Shown: in pieces, positions 7,476-16,069 of the stretch
How the letters are laid out: every line of letters starts with the position of its first letter
Position numbering within the stretch: position 1 is the stretch's first letter
Origin: Pseudomonadota bacterium
GTDB taxonomy: Bacteria; Pseudomonadota; Alphaproteobacteria; Rhizobiales; Hyphomicrobiaceae
Direction: 5' to 3'
Length of the DNA: 21,858 nt
Assembly (NCBI GenBank): GCA_021813195.1
Contig: JAKALI010000011.1
Coordinates: forward strand, 1-21,858
Position numbers and translations under genes: made by a program
The notes under the pieces: generated by a model
Told to the model about the DNA's origin: nothing
What the model saw: the letters and a program-made list of their open reading frames with translations, nothing else
The model's database searches: none

Positions 7476-9301
7476 TGTCAAAGTCTGCTCCAGAGTGCTC
7501 AACGGAAACCGCTCTGATGTCGGCAGGCAAGCAGATCGCCATGCTTCTGGCCGTCGATCCCCACGCTATCGGAGGCGTGAGACTGCGCGCGCGGCAGGGG
7601 GCTGCTCGGGATGCATGGCTGTCGTTCGCGCAGGCTGTACTAGAGCAACAGGGTCCCGTTCGGCGTTGCCCGGCCACCTGTCCTGATGAGCGTCTGATCG
7701 GCGGCCTCGATCTCGCGGCAACGCTCGCTGCGGGACGACCCATTGTCGAGCGCGGTTTACTGGCAGATGTTGATGGGGGCGTTCTGATGCTGTCAGGCGC
7801 GGAGCGCTTGGAGCCTGCCCGGTTTGCCCGCATTGCCTCAGCGTTCGACCGCACGAGCGTCACCGTCGAGCGTGATGGCGTGCACGCGGCGCACGACAGC
7901 CGATTCGGCATGATCGCGCTGGATGAGGGCGCTTCGGACGAAGAAGCGCCGCCTGCCGCTCTTGTTGACCGGTTGGCGATCTGGATGTCGCTTGACGGCG
8001 CACGCTTTTGCGACATCGCGATCGACGAGACGGTCAGAGAGCAAATGTTGGCGGCGCGCCGGTTGCGGCCAGTCGTGACGATTGCGGACACCTGGATTGT
8101 GACGATCTGCCAAGCAGCCGAGGCACTTGGTGTGTCAAGCGCGCGTGCGCCGGGCTTGGCGGTTGCGGTTGCGCGATCGCATGCAGCACTCGAGGGCCGC
8201 AGCGCAGTGGAGGAGGCTGACGTCCGCGCTGCGGTCTGTCTCGTCCTGGCGCCGCGCGCAACGCGACTGCCGATCGAACATCGCCCGGAGGAGCCGGCAG
8301 AGCCGGCGCAACCCCTTCCGGATCAGTCCAACGCATTGCCACCGTCCAGCACAGAGGATGTACGCGAAACGCCTCGTTTGGATGAAGACTTGACGATGAT
8401 CCTGACGGCTGCGACGGCCGCAATCCCGAACGGCCTTCTGGCCAAGCTCTCGGGGGCCGACGCAACGGGCACGGCCCTCAAGTCGGGTGGACGCGCCGGG
8501 GCGGCGTGCGCCACACGCGGACGTGGCCGGCCGTTGGGAAGTCGCCAGGCGCGCTCGCGCGAGCGGCGCAACCTCGCTCTCGTTGATACGCTGCGCGCAG
8601 CAGCGCCTTGGCAGAGATTGCGTCGAGCGAGCCGCGAAAGCATTTTGCCGCGGCCCCATCGTATTGAAGTGCGCAGCTCGGATTTCCGCGTGCGCAAGCT
8701 GAAGCATCGGTCCGAAACCGCAACAATCTTTGTCGTTGATGCGTCGGGCTCCCAGGCCCTCAATCGGATGGCTGAAGTGAAGGGGGCAGTGGAACTCATA
8801 CTGGCGGATTGCTACCAGCGGCGAGATTGCGTTGCACTGATCGCATTTCGCGGGCGCAAGGCCGAAGTCCTCCTGCCGCCGACACGCTCCCTCACGCGCG
8901 CTCGGCGGCACATCGAAGGGCTTCCGGGCGGAGGCGGCACACCCTTGGCCACCGCTCTCGATACCGCACGGGAGCTGGCCCTAGCCGTTCGGCGCAAGGG
9001 TCAACTGCCGTCTGTCGTGCTCATGACGGATGGGCGCGCCAACATCGCGCGCGACGGCCGTCAAGGGCGGCAATCGGCGATGCAGGATGCGGTCGAGGCC
9101 GCTCAGGACTTTGCAGCCACGGGGGTCTCGGCTTTATTGATCGACAGCTCCGTCCATCGCAATTCCGAGGCCGAGCGGTTGGCTGCGGCCATGGGTGCGT
9201 CGTATATCGCGCTGCCCTATGCCAGCGCAGAGGCGCTCTCTGGCGCAGTACGCTCCGCCAACATCGGTGTGGTGCGTGAGCGTGGCGGACCGCAGCGCTA
9301 A
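7472..9301 (+). CDS. bchD: Magnesium chelatase subunit BchD
   Basis: This subunit forms the two-tiered ring with BchI in the Mg-chelatase. The 609-residue protein has an N-terminal AAA-like domain (about 1-260) without a recognisable Walker A. An acidic, proline-rich linker (about 268-315) and a basic segment follow, then a C-terminal integrin-I (von Willebrand A) domain from about 417. The metal-ion-dependent adhesion site is intact: DASGS at 423-427, Thr490 in GGGGTPLA, and Asp520 in LMTDGRAN. The ATG overlaps the bchI stop (ATGA), and a second ATG follows immediately, so either could be the start. BchI and BchD are needed in fixed ratio, which fits the coupling. Gene length and order match other alphaproteobacterial PGCs. 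Confidence 0.96.
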   Translation: MMSKSAPECSTETALMSAGKQIAMLLAVDPHAIGGVRLRARQGAARDAWLSFAQAVLEQQGPVRRCPATCPDERLIGGLDLAATLAAGRPIVERGLLADVDGGVLMLSGAERLEPARFARIASAFDRTSVTVERDGVHAAHDSRFGMIALDEGASDEEAPPAALVDRLAIWMSLDGARFCDIAIDETVREQMLAARRLRPVVTIADTWIVTICQAAEALGVSSARAPGLAVAVARSHAALEGRSAVEEADVRAAVCLVLAPRATRLPIEHRPEEPAEPAQPLPDQSNALPPSSTEDVRETPRLDEDLTMILTAATAAIPNGLLAKLSGADATGTALKSGGRAGAACATRGRGRPLGSRQARSRERRNLALVDTLRAAAPWQRLRRASRESILPRPHRIEVRSSDFRVRKLKHRSETATIFVVDASGSQALNRMAEVKGAVELILADCYQRRDCVALIAFRGRKAEVLLPPTRSLTRARRHIEGLPGGGGTPLATALDTARELALAVRRKGQLPSVVLMTDGRANIARDGRQGRQSAMQDAVEAAQDFAATGVSALLIDSSVHRNSEAERLAAAMGASYIALPYASAEALSGAVRSANIGVVRERGGPQR

Positions 9302-9340
9302 GCCCTCTGTCTGAAGCGATTGGCTGGGAAAGCATAAGCG

Positions 9341-10240
9341 ATGCCGGAACGTCTGGACTGGGACATCGATGGCCGACTGTGGCCCCATCGGGAGGCCAGC
9401 CGCTTCGTCGAGGCTGGTGGCGTTCGCTGGCACGTTCAGGTGATCGGCACAGGGCCTGTAATGCTGATGCTCCACGGCACGGGGGCTTCGACACATTCGT
9501 TTTCCGGCCTGATACCCTTCCTCGCACCTCACTTTCAGTTGCTCGTACCGGACCTGCCTGGCCAGGGTTTTTCGGAAGTCCCCGCGGGGGCCGATCTCTC
9601 GATGACAGGTATGGCGCGCGCAACGGCCGCATTACTCGATGCCCTTGGGTCGCGCCCTCAGGTGTGTGTTGGGCATTCCGCTGGAGCTGCGGTTCTCGTG
9701 CGCATGTGCCTCGACAAGCATATTGCACCGCGCGGATTGGTCGGTATCAACGCCGCGTTACTCCCCTTCCAAGGTGCGCTGTTCAAATTTTTTTCGCCGC
9801 TGGCGAAGTTCTTGACTCTGCAACCGTTCGTGCCGCGGCTGATGACGTGGCGCGCGCAGGATCCCGACGCGGTGCGACGGCTTTTGACCGGAACCGGCTC
9901 CCATCCGCCCCAAGACAGCATCGACACCTACACACGCCTATTTCAGACGGAAGCCCATGTCACCGGCACCTTGGCCATGATGGCGGCTTGGGATCTGGAT
10001 ACCCTTGCGCGCGATTTGCCGGAGCTCGCTGTGCCGCTGATGCTGATCGTCGGCACGAATGACCGCACAGTGCAACCAGCCGAATCCTACGAGGTGGCGG
10101 CCCGTGTGCGCGGGGTTCGCGTAGAGCGCCTCACAGGGCTCGGACATCTCGCGCACGAAGAAGCGCCCGAGCGCATCGCGCCGCTGATTGAGGATTTCGC
10201 GGCCTACGTGCTGTCGGCTGCCGCTGCGGTTTCGGAGTAA
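9341..10240 (+). CDS. bchO: BchO, alpha/beta-hydrolase associated with Mg-chelatase
   Basis: This 299-residue alpha/beta-hydrolase belongs to the BchO family found directly after bchID in purple bacteria. The nucleophile elbow GHSAG (111-115, Ser113) is visible, with an oxyanion-hole segment LHGTGAS (44-50). A late Asp lies in IVGTNDRTV, and a His in GLGHLAHEEAPERI near the C-terminus completes a plausible catalytic triad. BchO has been linked to Mg-protoporphyrin formation or substrate handling, but no defined reaction is established. It starts 39 bp after bchD with a weak GGGAAAG signal upstream. It is the last gene of the bchIDO block; the following 85 bp contain the crtI control region. 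Confidence 0.94.
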   Translation: MPERLDWDIDGRLWPHREASRFVEAGGVRWHVQVIGTGPVMLMLHGTGASTHSFSGLIPFLAPHFQLLVPDLPGQGFSEVPAGADLSMTGMARATAALLDALGSRPQVCVGHSAGAAVLVRMCLDKHIAPRGLVGINAALLPFQGALFKFFSPLAKFLTLQPFVPRLMTWRAQDPDAVRRLLTGTGSHPPQDSIDTYTRLFQTEAHVTGTLAMMAAWDLDTLARDLPELAVPLMLIVGTNDRTVQPAESYEVAARVRGVRVERLTGLGHLAHEEAPERIAPLIEDFAAYVLSAAAAVSE

Positions 10241-10288
10241 CCAGGCCCGGCAAGGCCACGATCACCGCGGGATGGTCTGAGATAGCCC

Positions 10289-10334
10289 TTGCGCAAGTCA
10301 AAATGACAGCGTTTAATGTCATCTTATGTTGACA
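10289..10334 (+). promoter_or_regulatory. crtI promoter with PpsR-type operator overlapping the start codon
   Basis: A perfect TGT-N12-ACA palindrome spans 10317-10334 and includes the crtI ATG at 10326. Exactly 8 bp upstream a half-site ends in TGACA (10304-10308), the mirror image of the bchG layout. A possible sigma-70 promoter, TTGCGC (10289-10294), a 17-bp spacer and TTTAAT (10312-10317), would start transcription at about 10324, so PpsR binding would cover the -10 and start point. The motif is seen; promoter use is inferred. Confidence 0.65.
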
Positions 10335-11858
10335 CGAGCGCCCAGAGCCCGGCCGATCGCCCTGTCCACGGACAGCCGTCCTCATGCGGTCGTGATCGGG
10401 AGCGGCTTTGGCGGACTTGCGGCCGCGGTTCGAATGGGGGCTCGCGGGTTTCGCGTCACCGTTCTGGAACGCCTCGATGCGCCAGGCGGGCGCGCCTACG
10501 TGTTCCGGCAGGATGGTTTCACATTTGATGCCGGTCCCACCATCATCACGGCTCCCTTTCTCTTGGAAGAGCTGTGGGAGCTGTGTGGCCGCAGGCTCTC
10601 GGATGATGTCACCCTCAAAGCTCTCGACCCGTTCTATCGCATCCGCTTTCACGACGGCGATTGTTTGGAGTGTTGCGGTGATTATGACGCCATGCGCCGC
10701 GAGGTGGCGCGCATCTCGCCTGGCGATCTCGCCGGCTATGATCGCTTCATGGCATTGTCCGAAGATATTTACCGTATCGGCTTCGAGCAGTTGGGCGCGC
10801 AACCATTCAATTCCATCGCCGACATGGTCCGCGTCGTTCCCGATCTCATGCGGCTTGAAGGCTACCGGACGATCCATGGTCTGGCTTCCCGCTACGTGCG
10901 CGACCCGCGCCTGCAGTTCTTCCTGAGTTTTCATCCGCTGTTCGTCGGCGGGAATCCGTTCAGTGTCACCTCGGTCTATGGCCTCATCACGTTTCTAGAA
11001 CGCCGGTATGGTGTGCATTTCGTGATGGGTGGCACAGGTAGGCTGGTTGAGGGGCTCGTCAATCTGATTGAAAGCCAGGGTGGTCAGATTCGTTATGGGG
11101 CGGACGTGCGTGAGATCACCCTCGCAGGACGGCGCGCAACGGGTGTGCGGCTCGCAAGCGGCGAGACGATCGCAGCCGATGTCGTGATCTCGAACGCCGA
11201 CGTCGCGTGGACCTACCGCAATCTATTGCCTCAATCGGCACGGCGCACGTGGACAGACAAGCGTCTCGATAAGGCGCGCTATTCGATGAGCTTGTTCGTG
11301 TGGTACTTCGGGACCCGGCGGACCTTCAACGAAGTCCCGCATCACACCATTCTGCTGGGGCCCCGATATCGCGAATTGCTCGCCGATATTTTCCACCGCA
11401 AGCATCTGGCCGACGATTTCAGTCTTTATTTGCACCGGCCAACGGCAACCGATCCCTCGCTGGCCCCTGAGGGCTGCGATGCGTTCTACGTTCTCTCGCC
11501 CGTGCCACACCTCGACAGCGGCACCGACTGGGCGCGCGAAGCCGAACCCTATCGGGCGCGGATTGCTCGATTCCTCGATGAAACCATGCTGCCGGGCTTC
11601 GAGGCCGATATCGTCACGTCGCGCGTGATGACACCACAAGATTTTAAAGACCGGTTGTGCTCCTGGAAGGGCGCAGCCTTCAGTCTCGAGCCGACGCTCA
11701 TGCAGAGCGCCTGGTTTCGTCCCCATAACCGAAGCGAGGACATCGAGCATCTCTATCTCGTCGGTGCGGGCACCCATCCCGGTGCTGGCGTACCCGGGGT
11801 GATCTCGTCTGCCCGCGTACTCGACAGGGTCGTGCCTGATGCCTCTGCCTTCATCTGA
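10326..11858 (+). CDS. crtI: Phytoene desaturase CrtI
   Basis: This FAD-dependent desaturase converts phytoene to neurosporene or lycopene in the bacterial carotenoid pathway. The 510-residue protein has the N-terminal dinucleotide fold with GSGFGG (25-30) and the ERLDAPGGRA segment. It also has FDAGPTIITAPFLLEELWEL and the C-terminal bacterial phytoene dehydrogenase signature (GAGTHPGAGVPGVISSARV). These distinguish it from the related CrtD encoded further right. The chosen ATG lies inside a PpsR-type operator and has no ribosome-binding site; the next possible start (TTG at 10329) is in the same place, and later ones would cut into the FAD fold. Its 3' end overlaps crtB by 20 bp, so the two are certainly one operon. 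Confidence 0.96.
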   Translation: MLTRAPRARPIALSTDSRPHAVVIGSGFGGLAAAVRMGARGFRVTVLERLDAPGGRAYVFRQDGFTFDAGPTIITAPFLLEELWELCGRRLSDDVTLKALDPFYRIRFHDGDCLECCGDYDAMRREVARISPGDLAGYDRFMALSEDIYRIGFEQLGAQPFNSIADMVRVVPDLMRLEGYRTIHGLASRYVRDPRLQFFLSFHPLFVGGNPFSVTSVYGLITFLERRYGVHFVMGGTGRLVEGLVNLIESQGGQIRYGADVREITLAGRRATGVRLASGETIAADVVISNADVAWTYRNLLPQSARRTWTDKRLDKARYSMSLFVWYFGTRRTFNEVPHHTILLGPRYRELLADIFHRKHLADDFSLYLHRPTATDPSLAPEGCDAFYVLSPVPHLDSGTDWAREAEPYRARIARFLDETMLPGFEADIVTSRVMTPQDFKDRLCSWKGAAFSLEPTLMQSAWFRPHNRSEDIEHLYLVGAGTHPGAGVPGVISSARVLDRVVPDASAFI

Positions 11859-12981
11859 CACGAGCGCTTTGGAGCGCAGCGATCTGGACGCCTGCAAGCG
11901 CCTGCTGGCCAACGGGTCGCGCACATTTCATGCCGCTTCGTTCTTATTGCCGCGCCGTGTCCGCGAGCCGGCCGTCGCGCTCTACGCCTTCTGCCGTGTT
12001 GCAGACGATGCGGTCGATAATCCGAACGCCGACCCGCATGCCCTGGAAGATCTGCGCAGCCGCCTTGACGCCGTCTATCGTGGCGAGCCGCGGGCACAGG
12101 CCGTTGACCGTGCGTTCGCACGCATCGTGCAGCGCTTTGTAATTCCGCAGGCATTGCCGAGCGCTTTGATCGAGGGATTTGAGTGGGACCGCGAGCGGCG
12201 GCGTTATGAGACGTTCGAAGATCTGACCGCGTATGCAACGCGCGTTGCGGGAACGGTCGGTGCAATGATGGCGCTGTTGATGGGCGTGCGCCGAAGCGAT
12301 TTGCTCGCGCGGGCAACGGATCTCGGGATCGCCATGCAGCTTACCAACATCGCCCGCGATGTGGGTGAGGATGCCGCAGCTGGCCGCATCTATCTGCCAC
12401 TTTCTTGGATGCGCTCGGAGGGCCTTGATCCCGAGCGGTGGCTTCATAAGCCTGTATTCGCAACGGGCCTGGCGCGCGTTATCGCCCGCTTGCTGCGATC
12501 CGCGGACGAATTCTACCGGCGTTCCGAAGCCGGCATCGACTCACTGCCGCTGGACTGCCGAGGCGGCATTTATGCCGCGCGCCATCTTTACGCTGAGATC
12601 GGTCGGGAAGTCGAACGACGGGGCTATGACAGCGTTTCAGGCCGCGCCATCGTTGCGCCATCGCGTAAACTGGCGCTGCTGGCGCGCACGATCTCGGCTG
12701 TGCCCGCTTCGATCACGGCGCGTGCCCGCGATCCGCTGCCTGCCACCGAAGCGGCGCGCCATCTCGTTGAGGCCTGTGCCGGGTTATGCGCGGCGCAAAT
12801 TCGCGGCGAAGCGACGGACGTCCCATCGTGGTGGGATTTGGAAGGCCGTGTGGCGCGGGTGCTGGGGACGTTTGAACGTCTGGCCCGCGAGGAACGCGCC
12901 TCTCGTGATTTGGCTCTGCAATCCCGACGATCGGCAGCGCAGTCGCGTGAAAGCGTGCTTGCTTCCGCGCAGGCCTGCTAG
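11839..12981 (+). CDS. crtB: Phytoene synthase CrtB
   Basis: This trans-isoprenyl diphosphate synthase condenses two geranylgeranyl diphosphates to phytoene, the first carotenoid-specific step. The 380-residue protein has both Asp-rich motifs: DDAVD at 56-60, inside ALYAFCRVADDAVDN, and RDVGEDAAAGRIYLP at 173-187. The usual segment LGIAMQLTNIARD is also present. The C-terminal region (about 285-380) is longer and more polar than the catalytic core needs. The gene starts inside crtI (20-bp overlap) with AGGG 9 bases before the ATG. The stop is followed by 65 bp that carry the strong ribosome-binding site of dxs, with no sign of a terminator, so crtI-crtB-dxs is probably one operon. Confidence 0.95.
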   Translation: MPLPSSDTSALERSDLDACKRLLANGSRTFHAASFLLPRRVREPAVALYAFCRVADDAVDNPNADPHALEDLRSRLDAVYRGEPRAQAVDRAFARIVQRFVIPQALPSALIEGFEWDRERRRYETFEDLTAYATRVAGTVGAMMALLMGVRRSDLLARATDLGIAMQLTNIARDVGEDAAAGRIYLPLSWMRSEGLDPERWLHKPVFATGLARVIARLLRSADEFYRRSEAGIDSLPLDCRGGIYAARHLYAEIGREVERRGYDSVSGRAIVAPSRKLALLARTISAVPASITARARDPLPATEAARHLVEACAGLCAAQIRGEATDVPSWWDLEGRVARVLGTFERLAREERASRDLALQSRRSAAQSRESVLASAQAC

Positions 12982-13032
12982 CGCGCGAATGCGCCCCAGT
13001 GAACCCGCAAGGGTGACCTGGAAAAGTAAGGT

Positions 13033-13049
13033 GAGGAGGATTGGCGATG
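13033..13049 (+). promoter_or_regulatory. Strong ribosome-binding site deciding the dxs start
   Basis: GAGGAGGA (13033-13040) ends 6 bases before the ATG at 13047 but directly abuts an in-frame TTG at 13041. The spacing selects the ATG as the dxs start. This is the strongest ribosome-binding site seen in the window. Confidence 0.8.
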
Positions 13050-14996
13050 AATGTCCATATCGGTAGTGCCGCAGCCAGCGCAAAGCCAGTGCTCGACAAG
13101 GTCGTCACACCTGCGGACATGCGGAACCTCACCGCAGTTGAGCTCAAGCAGTTGGCCAACGAATTACGCCAAGAGACGATCGAGGCGGTCTCGGTGACAG
13201 GAGGGCACTTAGGCGCTGGGCTCGGCGTTGTTGAGCTGACCGTCGCCATCCACCACGTATTCGATACGCCGCGCGACCGGCTGATCTGGGACGTCGGGCA
13301 TCAATGCTACCCTCACAAGATTCTCACGGGCCGGCGCGACCGTATCCGCACGCTACGGCAAGGCGGAGGTTTAAGCGGGTTTACCAAGCGCGCTGAAAGC
13401 GAATACGACCCGTTTGGTGCAGCGCATTCGTCAACCTCGATTTCGGCCGGCCTCGGGATGGCCGTAGCGCGTGATCTCAAGGGCGGCACCAACAACGTTA
13501 TTTGCGTTATCGGAGTCGGCGCCATGAGCGCCGGCATGGCTTACGAAGCTATGAATAATGCCGGAGCTCGCGATGAACGCCTCATCGTCATTCGCAACGA
13601 CAACGACATGTCCAACGCGCCACCGACGGGCGCGTTGTCAAAATATCTCACTCGAGTCTCATCCAGTCGTCAGTATTTGCAATTGCGGGATATGGCCAAG
13701 CAACTTGCCAAGCGGCTGCCAAAGAAGTGGGAGCGGCGTGCGGCGCGCATGGAGGAAATGTCGCGCACGTATTTGTCTGGCGGCATTTGGTTTGAGGAGC
13801 TGGGCTTCTACTATATCGGCCCGATCGACGGCCACGATCTTGATATTCTCTTGCCGGTTCTGCGCAACGCGCGCGATGCCGAGCAAGGCCCGATCCTTAT
13901 CCATGCCATCACCCAGAAGGGGAAAGGGTATGAGCCTGCGGAAAAGGCGTCCGACAAATATCATGGTGTGGCGCGCTTCGATGTCGTGACGGGTGCGCAG
14001 GTCAAGCCAAAGTCTGCGGCGCCGAGCTATACGCGGGTCTTTGCCGATAGTCTGGTTGCTGAAGCGCGCAAGGATGAACGGATCGTCGCGATTACCGCGG
14101 CCATGCCAGACGGAACCGGCCTCGACATATTCGGCCGGCAATTCCCCGATCGCATGTTCGACGTTGGCATTGCCGAGCAGCACGCCGTGACGTTCGCGGC
14201 CGGACTGGCCGCTGAAGGTATGAAGCCGTTTGCAGCAATCTATTCCACGTTTCTTCAGCGTGGTTACGATCAAGTCGTGCACGATGTTGCGATTCAGAGC
14301 TTGCCGGTACGCTTTGCCATCGATCGGGCGGGACTGGTGGGCGCGGATGGACCCACGCATGCGGGATCCTTCGACCTCGCGTATCTTGGCTGCCTGCCGA
14401 ACTTCGTCATTATGGCCGCAGCCGATGAGGCTGAGCTGGTCCACATGGTGGCGACAGCCGTGGCCATCAATGACCGGCCCTCTGCCGTTCGTTATCCGCG
14501 CGGGGAAGGGGTCGGTGTTGCGTTGCCAGTTGAAGGCGTTCCGCTGGAAATTGGAAAAGGGCGCATTCTCGCGGAGGGCCGCGACGTGGCGCTCGTGTCA
14601 TTGGGCACGCGGCTCGCTGAAGCGCTCAAGGCTCGTGAAGCTTTGGCCAAACTGGGCCTTAGTACGACGGTGGCGGACGCCCGGTTCATGAAGCCGCTCG
14701 ATGAGGAGTTGATCGCCAATCTGGCACGGTCCCACGCCATGCTGGTGACGATCGAAGAAGGATCGATCGGCGGCTTTGGGAGTCATGTGCTGCAGTTCTT
14801 GAGCAACAACGATCTCATTGGCAGCGCGATGAAGTTCCGCTCGCTGGTGCTTCCTGATTGCTTCATCGATCACGACAAGCCGGAGGTCATGTATGCAAAG
14901 GCGGGGCTCGATTGTGCCGGCATCGTGCGCACCGTTACCCAGTGCTTGCTGACCGATGTCGTCGATGAGCCGGCTTCATTTGCGCGCGCGCGCTAA
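13047..14996 (+). CDS. dxs: 1-deoxy-D-xylulose-5-phosphate synthase Dxs with altered cofactor motif
   Basis: Dxs condenses pyruvate and glyceraldehyde 3-phosphate in the first step of the MEP isoprenoid pathway, using thiamine diphosphate. The 649-residue protein is full length. Conserved parts include [31 protein letters not shown], the catalytic Glu377 in [22 protein letters not shown] and RYPRGEG. However, the Mg/thiamine-diphosphate motif, GDGAM in the family, reads GVGAM here. Val157 (GTC at 13515-13517) replaces the Asp equivalent to E. coli Asp152. Asn186, equivalent to E. coli Asn181, is kept, but Arg183 and Asn190 replace residues that are normally Leu and Ile. Activity is therefore doubtful, and another dxs elsewhere in the genome is likely. 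It is probably transcribed with crtIB. Its stop overlaps the convergent crtC stop. Confidence 0.95.
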   Translation: MNVHIGSAAASAKPVLDKVVTPADMRNLTAVELKQLANELRQETIEAVSVTGGHLGAGLGVVELTVAIHHVFDTPRDRLIWDVGHQCYPHKILTGRRDRIRTLRQGGGLSGFTKRAESEYDPFGAAHSSTSISAGLGMAVARDLKGGTNNVICVIGVGAMSAGMAYEAMNNAGARDERLIVIRNDNDMSNAPPTGALSKYLTRVSSSRQYLQLRDMAKQLAKRLPKKWERRAARMEEMSRTYLSGGIWFEELGFYYIGPIDGHDLDILLPVLRNARDAEQGPILIHAITQKGKGYEPAEKASDKYHGVARFDVVTGAQVKPKSAAPSYTRVFADSLVAEARKDERIVAITAAMPDGTGLDIFGRQFPDRMFDVGIAEQHAVTFAAGLAAEGMKPFAAIYSTFLQRGYDQVVHDVAIQSLPVRFAIDRAGLVGADGPTHAGSFDLAYLGCLPNFVIMAAADEAELVHMVATAVAINDRPSAVRYPRGEGVGVALPVEGVPLEIGKGRILAEGRDVALVSLGTRLAEALKAREALAKLGLSTTVADARFMKPLDEELIANLARSHAMLVTIEEGSIGGFGSHVLQFLSNNDLIGSAMKFRSLVLPDCFIDHDKPEVMYAKAGLDCAGIVRTVTQCLLTDVVDEPASFARAR

Positions 14997-16069
14997 GCAG
15001 GGCTCGTCCGCCGCGGCATGCGAAATGGCAACATGAGCTGAACGATGCCGTGCCGAAAGCGATTGAGATCAAGGCTCTCGTGCACCGATGGGATGGTCTT
15101 CCCATCGAAGTCCGACTGAATGATTGAGCGGGCATAGAATGGCGTGTCTTCGAGCGTGGAGTCGATGACGGGCTCGTCATCGTGCTGGCTGCGTGTCCAG
15201 CGCGGGATGCGCCACACGGGGCTTCTTTGCAGCGTCTTAAGAGGCATTGGCGCGCGGTGGATCGCCGTCCCATCCTTGCGGAAATCGGTATCCAACGTGC
15301 CGCGCACGCCATCGGCGCGAATGACGTCATAGCAGATGCGGGTGCGGGCAGACTCACTCGATCGCGACCATGTCCAGCTGAGAAAATCCCGCTCCAATGG
15401 TGCGCTGCCACTGTTCCAGTCAAAGTAGCCGCGGCCCGACCAGGACAGGGACGGACTGGTCAGTGCAACCTCGATGCGGGCCAGCGGCGCGATGGGGCGC
15501 CAGATGTGGTGGCCGTGACCATCGATTGCGTAGGCGTGCGGGTTCAGTGCTAGAGGTAAAACGCGCACCTGGCCAATCACCTTGCGGGGAATCGGCATGC
15601 CAATCTCGCGGATGTCGATCTGGAGCGCCTCGCCCGTCCAGTTGAGACGGCTTGGTCCGATCACGAGCTCGTCGCGGGAACGCGATAGCGCCGATGCCCC
15701 GCGCTCTGTCATCGTCCAGCGGCGGGCACGACGCCCGTAAAGAGCAACATTGAGTGCAACATGATTGTGGGGATCGCCCGCTCCATTGCGGCGCGCAACG
15801 GCATAATACGGCGAGAACACGCTGCCGATGAAGGCGATGAGAGTTAGTCCGTTCTCACCGTCGTCGCTCAGCGCATCGACGTACCACCACGCATAGCCTC
15901 CTGGCGCTACGGCTTGCGCGAAGTCTGGTCCACCACCAATTGTGCCGCTGCCAGTAATCCCGAAAGTGCGGCCATCGGCACGCCCGGACCCGGATGTACG
16001 CTGCCTCCCGCCAGATACAGGCCAGGTATTTTTGTCTTCGCGCTTGGACGGCGGAACGAAGCCGCCCAC
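14993..16069 (-). CDS. crtC: Carotenoid 1,2-hydratase (hydroxyneurosporene synthase) CrtC
   Basis: CrtC adds water to the terminal 1,2 double bond of neurosporene or lycopene, giving the 1-hydroxy group later methylated by CrtF. The family core begins at [16 protein letters not shown] and continues through [29 protein letters not shown] and [13 protein letters not shown]. The start is uncertain. The nearest in-frame ATG, GTG or TTG upstream of the core is a GTG at 16069 (358 residues), already 163 bp inside crtD. The next is an ATG at 16216 (407 residues). The GTG is preferred because the region between overlaps a well-conserved part of CrtD and looks like shadow sequence. Transcription from the crtD promoter is expected. 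The stop overlaps the dxs stop tail to tail by 4 bp. Confidence 0.9.
   Translation of the reverse strand: MGGFVPPSKREDKNTWPVSGGRQRTSGSGRADGRTFGITGSGTIGGGPDFAQAVAPGGYAWWYVDALSDDGENGLTLIAFIGSVFSPYYAVARRNGAGDPHNHVALNVALYGRRARRWTMTERGASALSRSRDELVIGPSRLNWTGEALQIDIREIGMPIPRKVIGQVRVLPLALNPHAYAIDGHGHHIWRPIAPLARIEVALTSPSLSWSGRGYFDWNSGSAPLERDFLSWTWSRSSESARTRICYDVIRADGVRGTLDTDFRKDGTAIHRAPMPLKTLQRSPVWRIPRWTRSQHDDEPVIDSTLEDTPFYARSIIQSDFDGKTIPSVHESLDLNRFRHGIVQLMLPFRMPRRTSPA

Noticed and set aside
8135..8911. Minus-strand open frame (258 codons) opposite bchD
   Set aside because: Overlaps the bchD linker and vWA domain; Arg/Ala/Cys-rich with no recognisable fold.
13041..13046. TTG start for dxs
   Set aside because: It directly abuts the ribosome-binding site with no spacing, whereas the ATG at 13047 has the proper distance.
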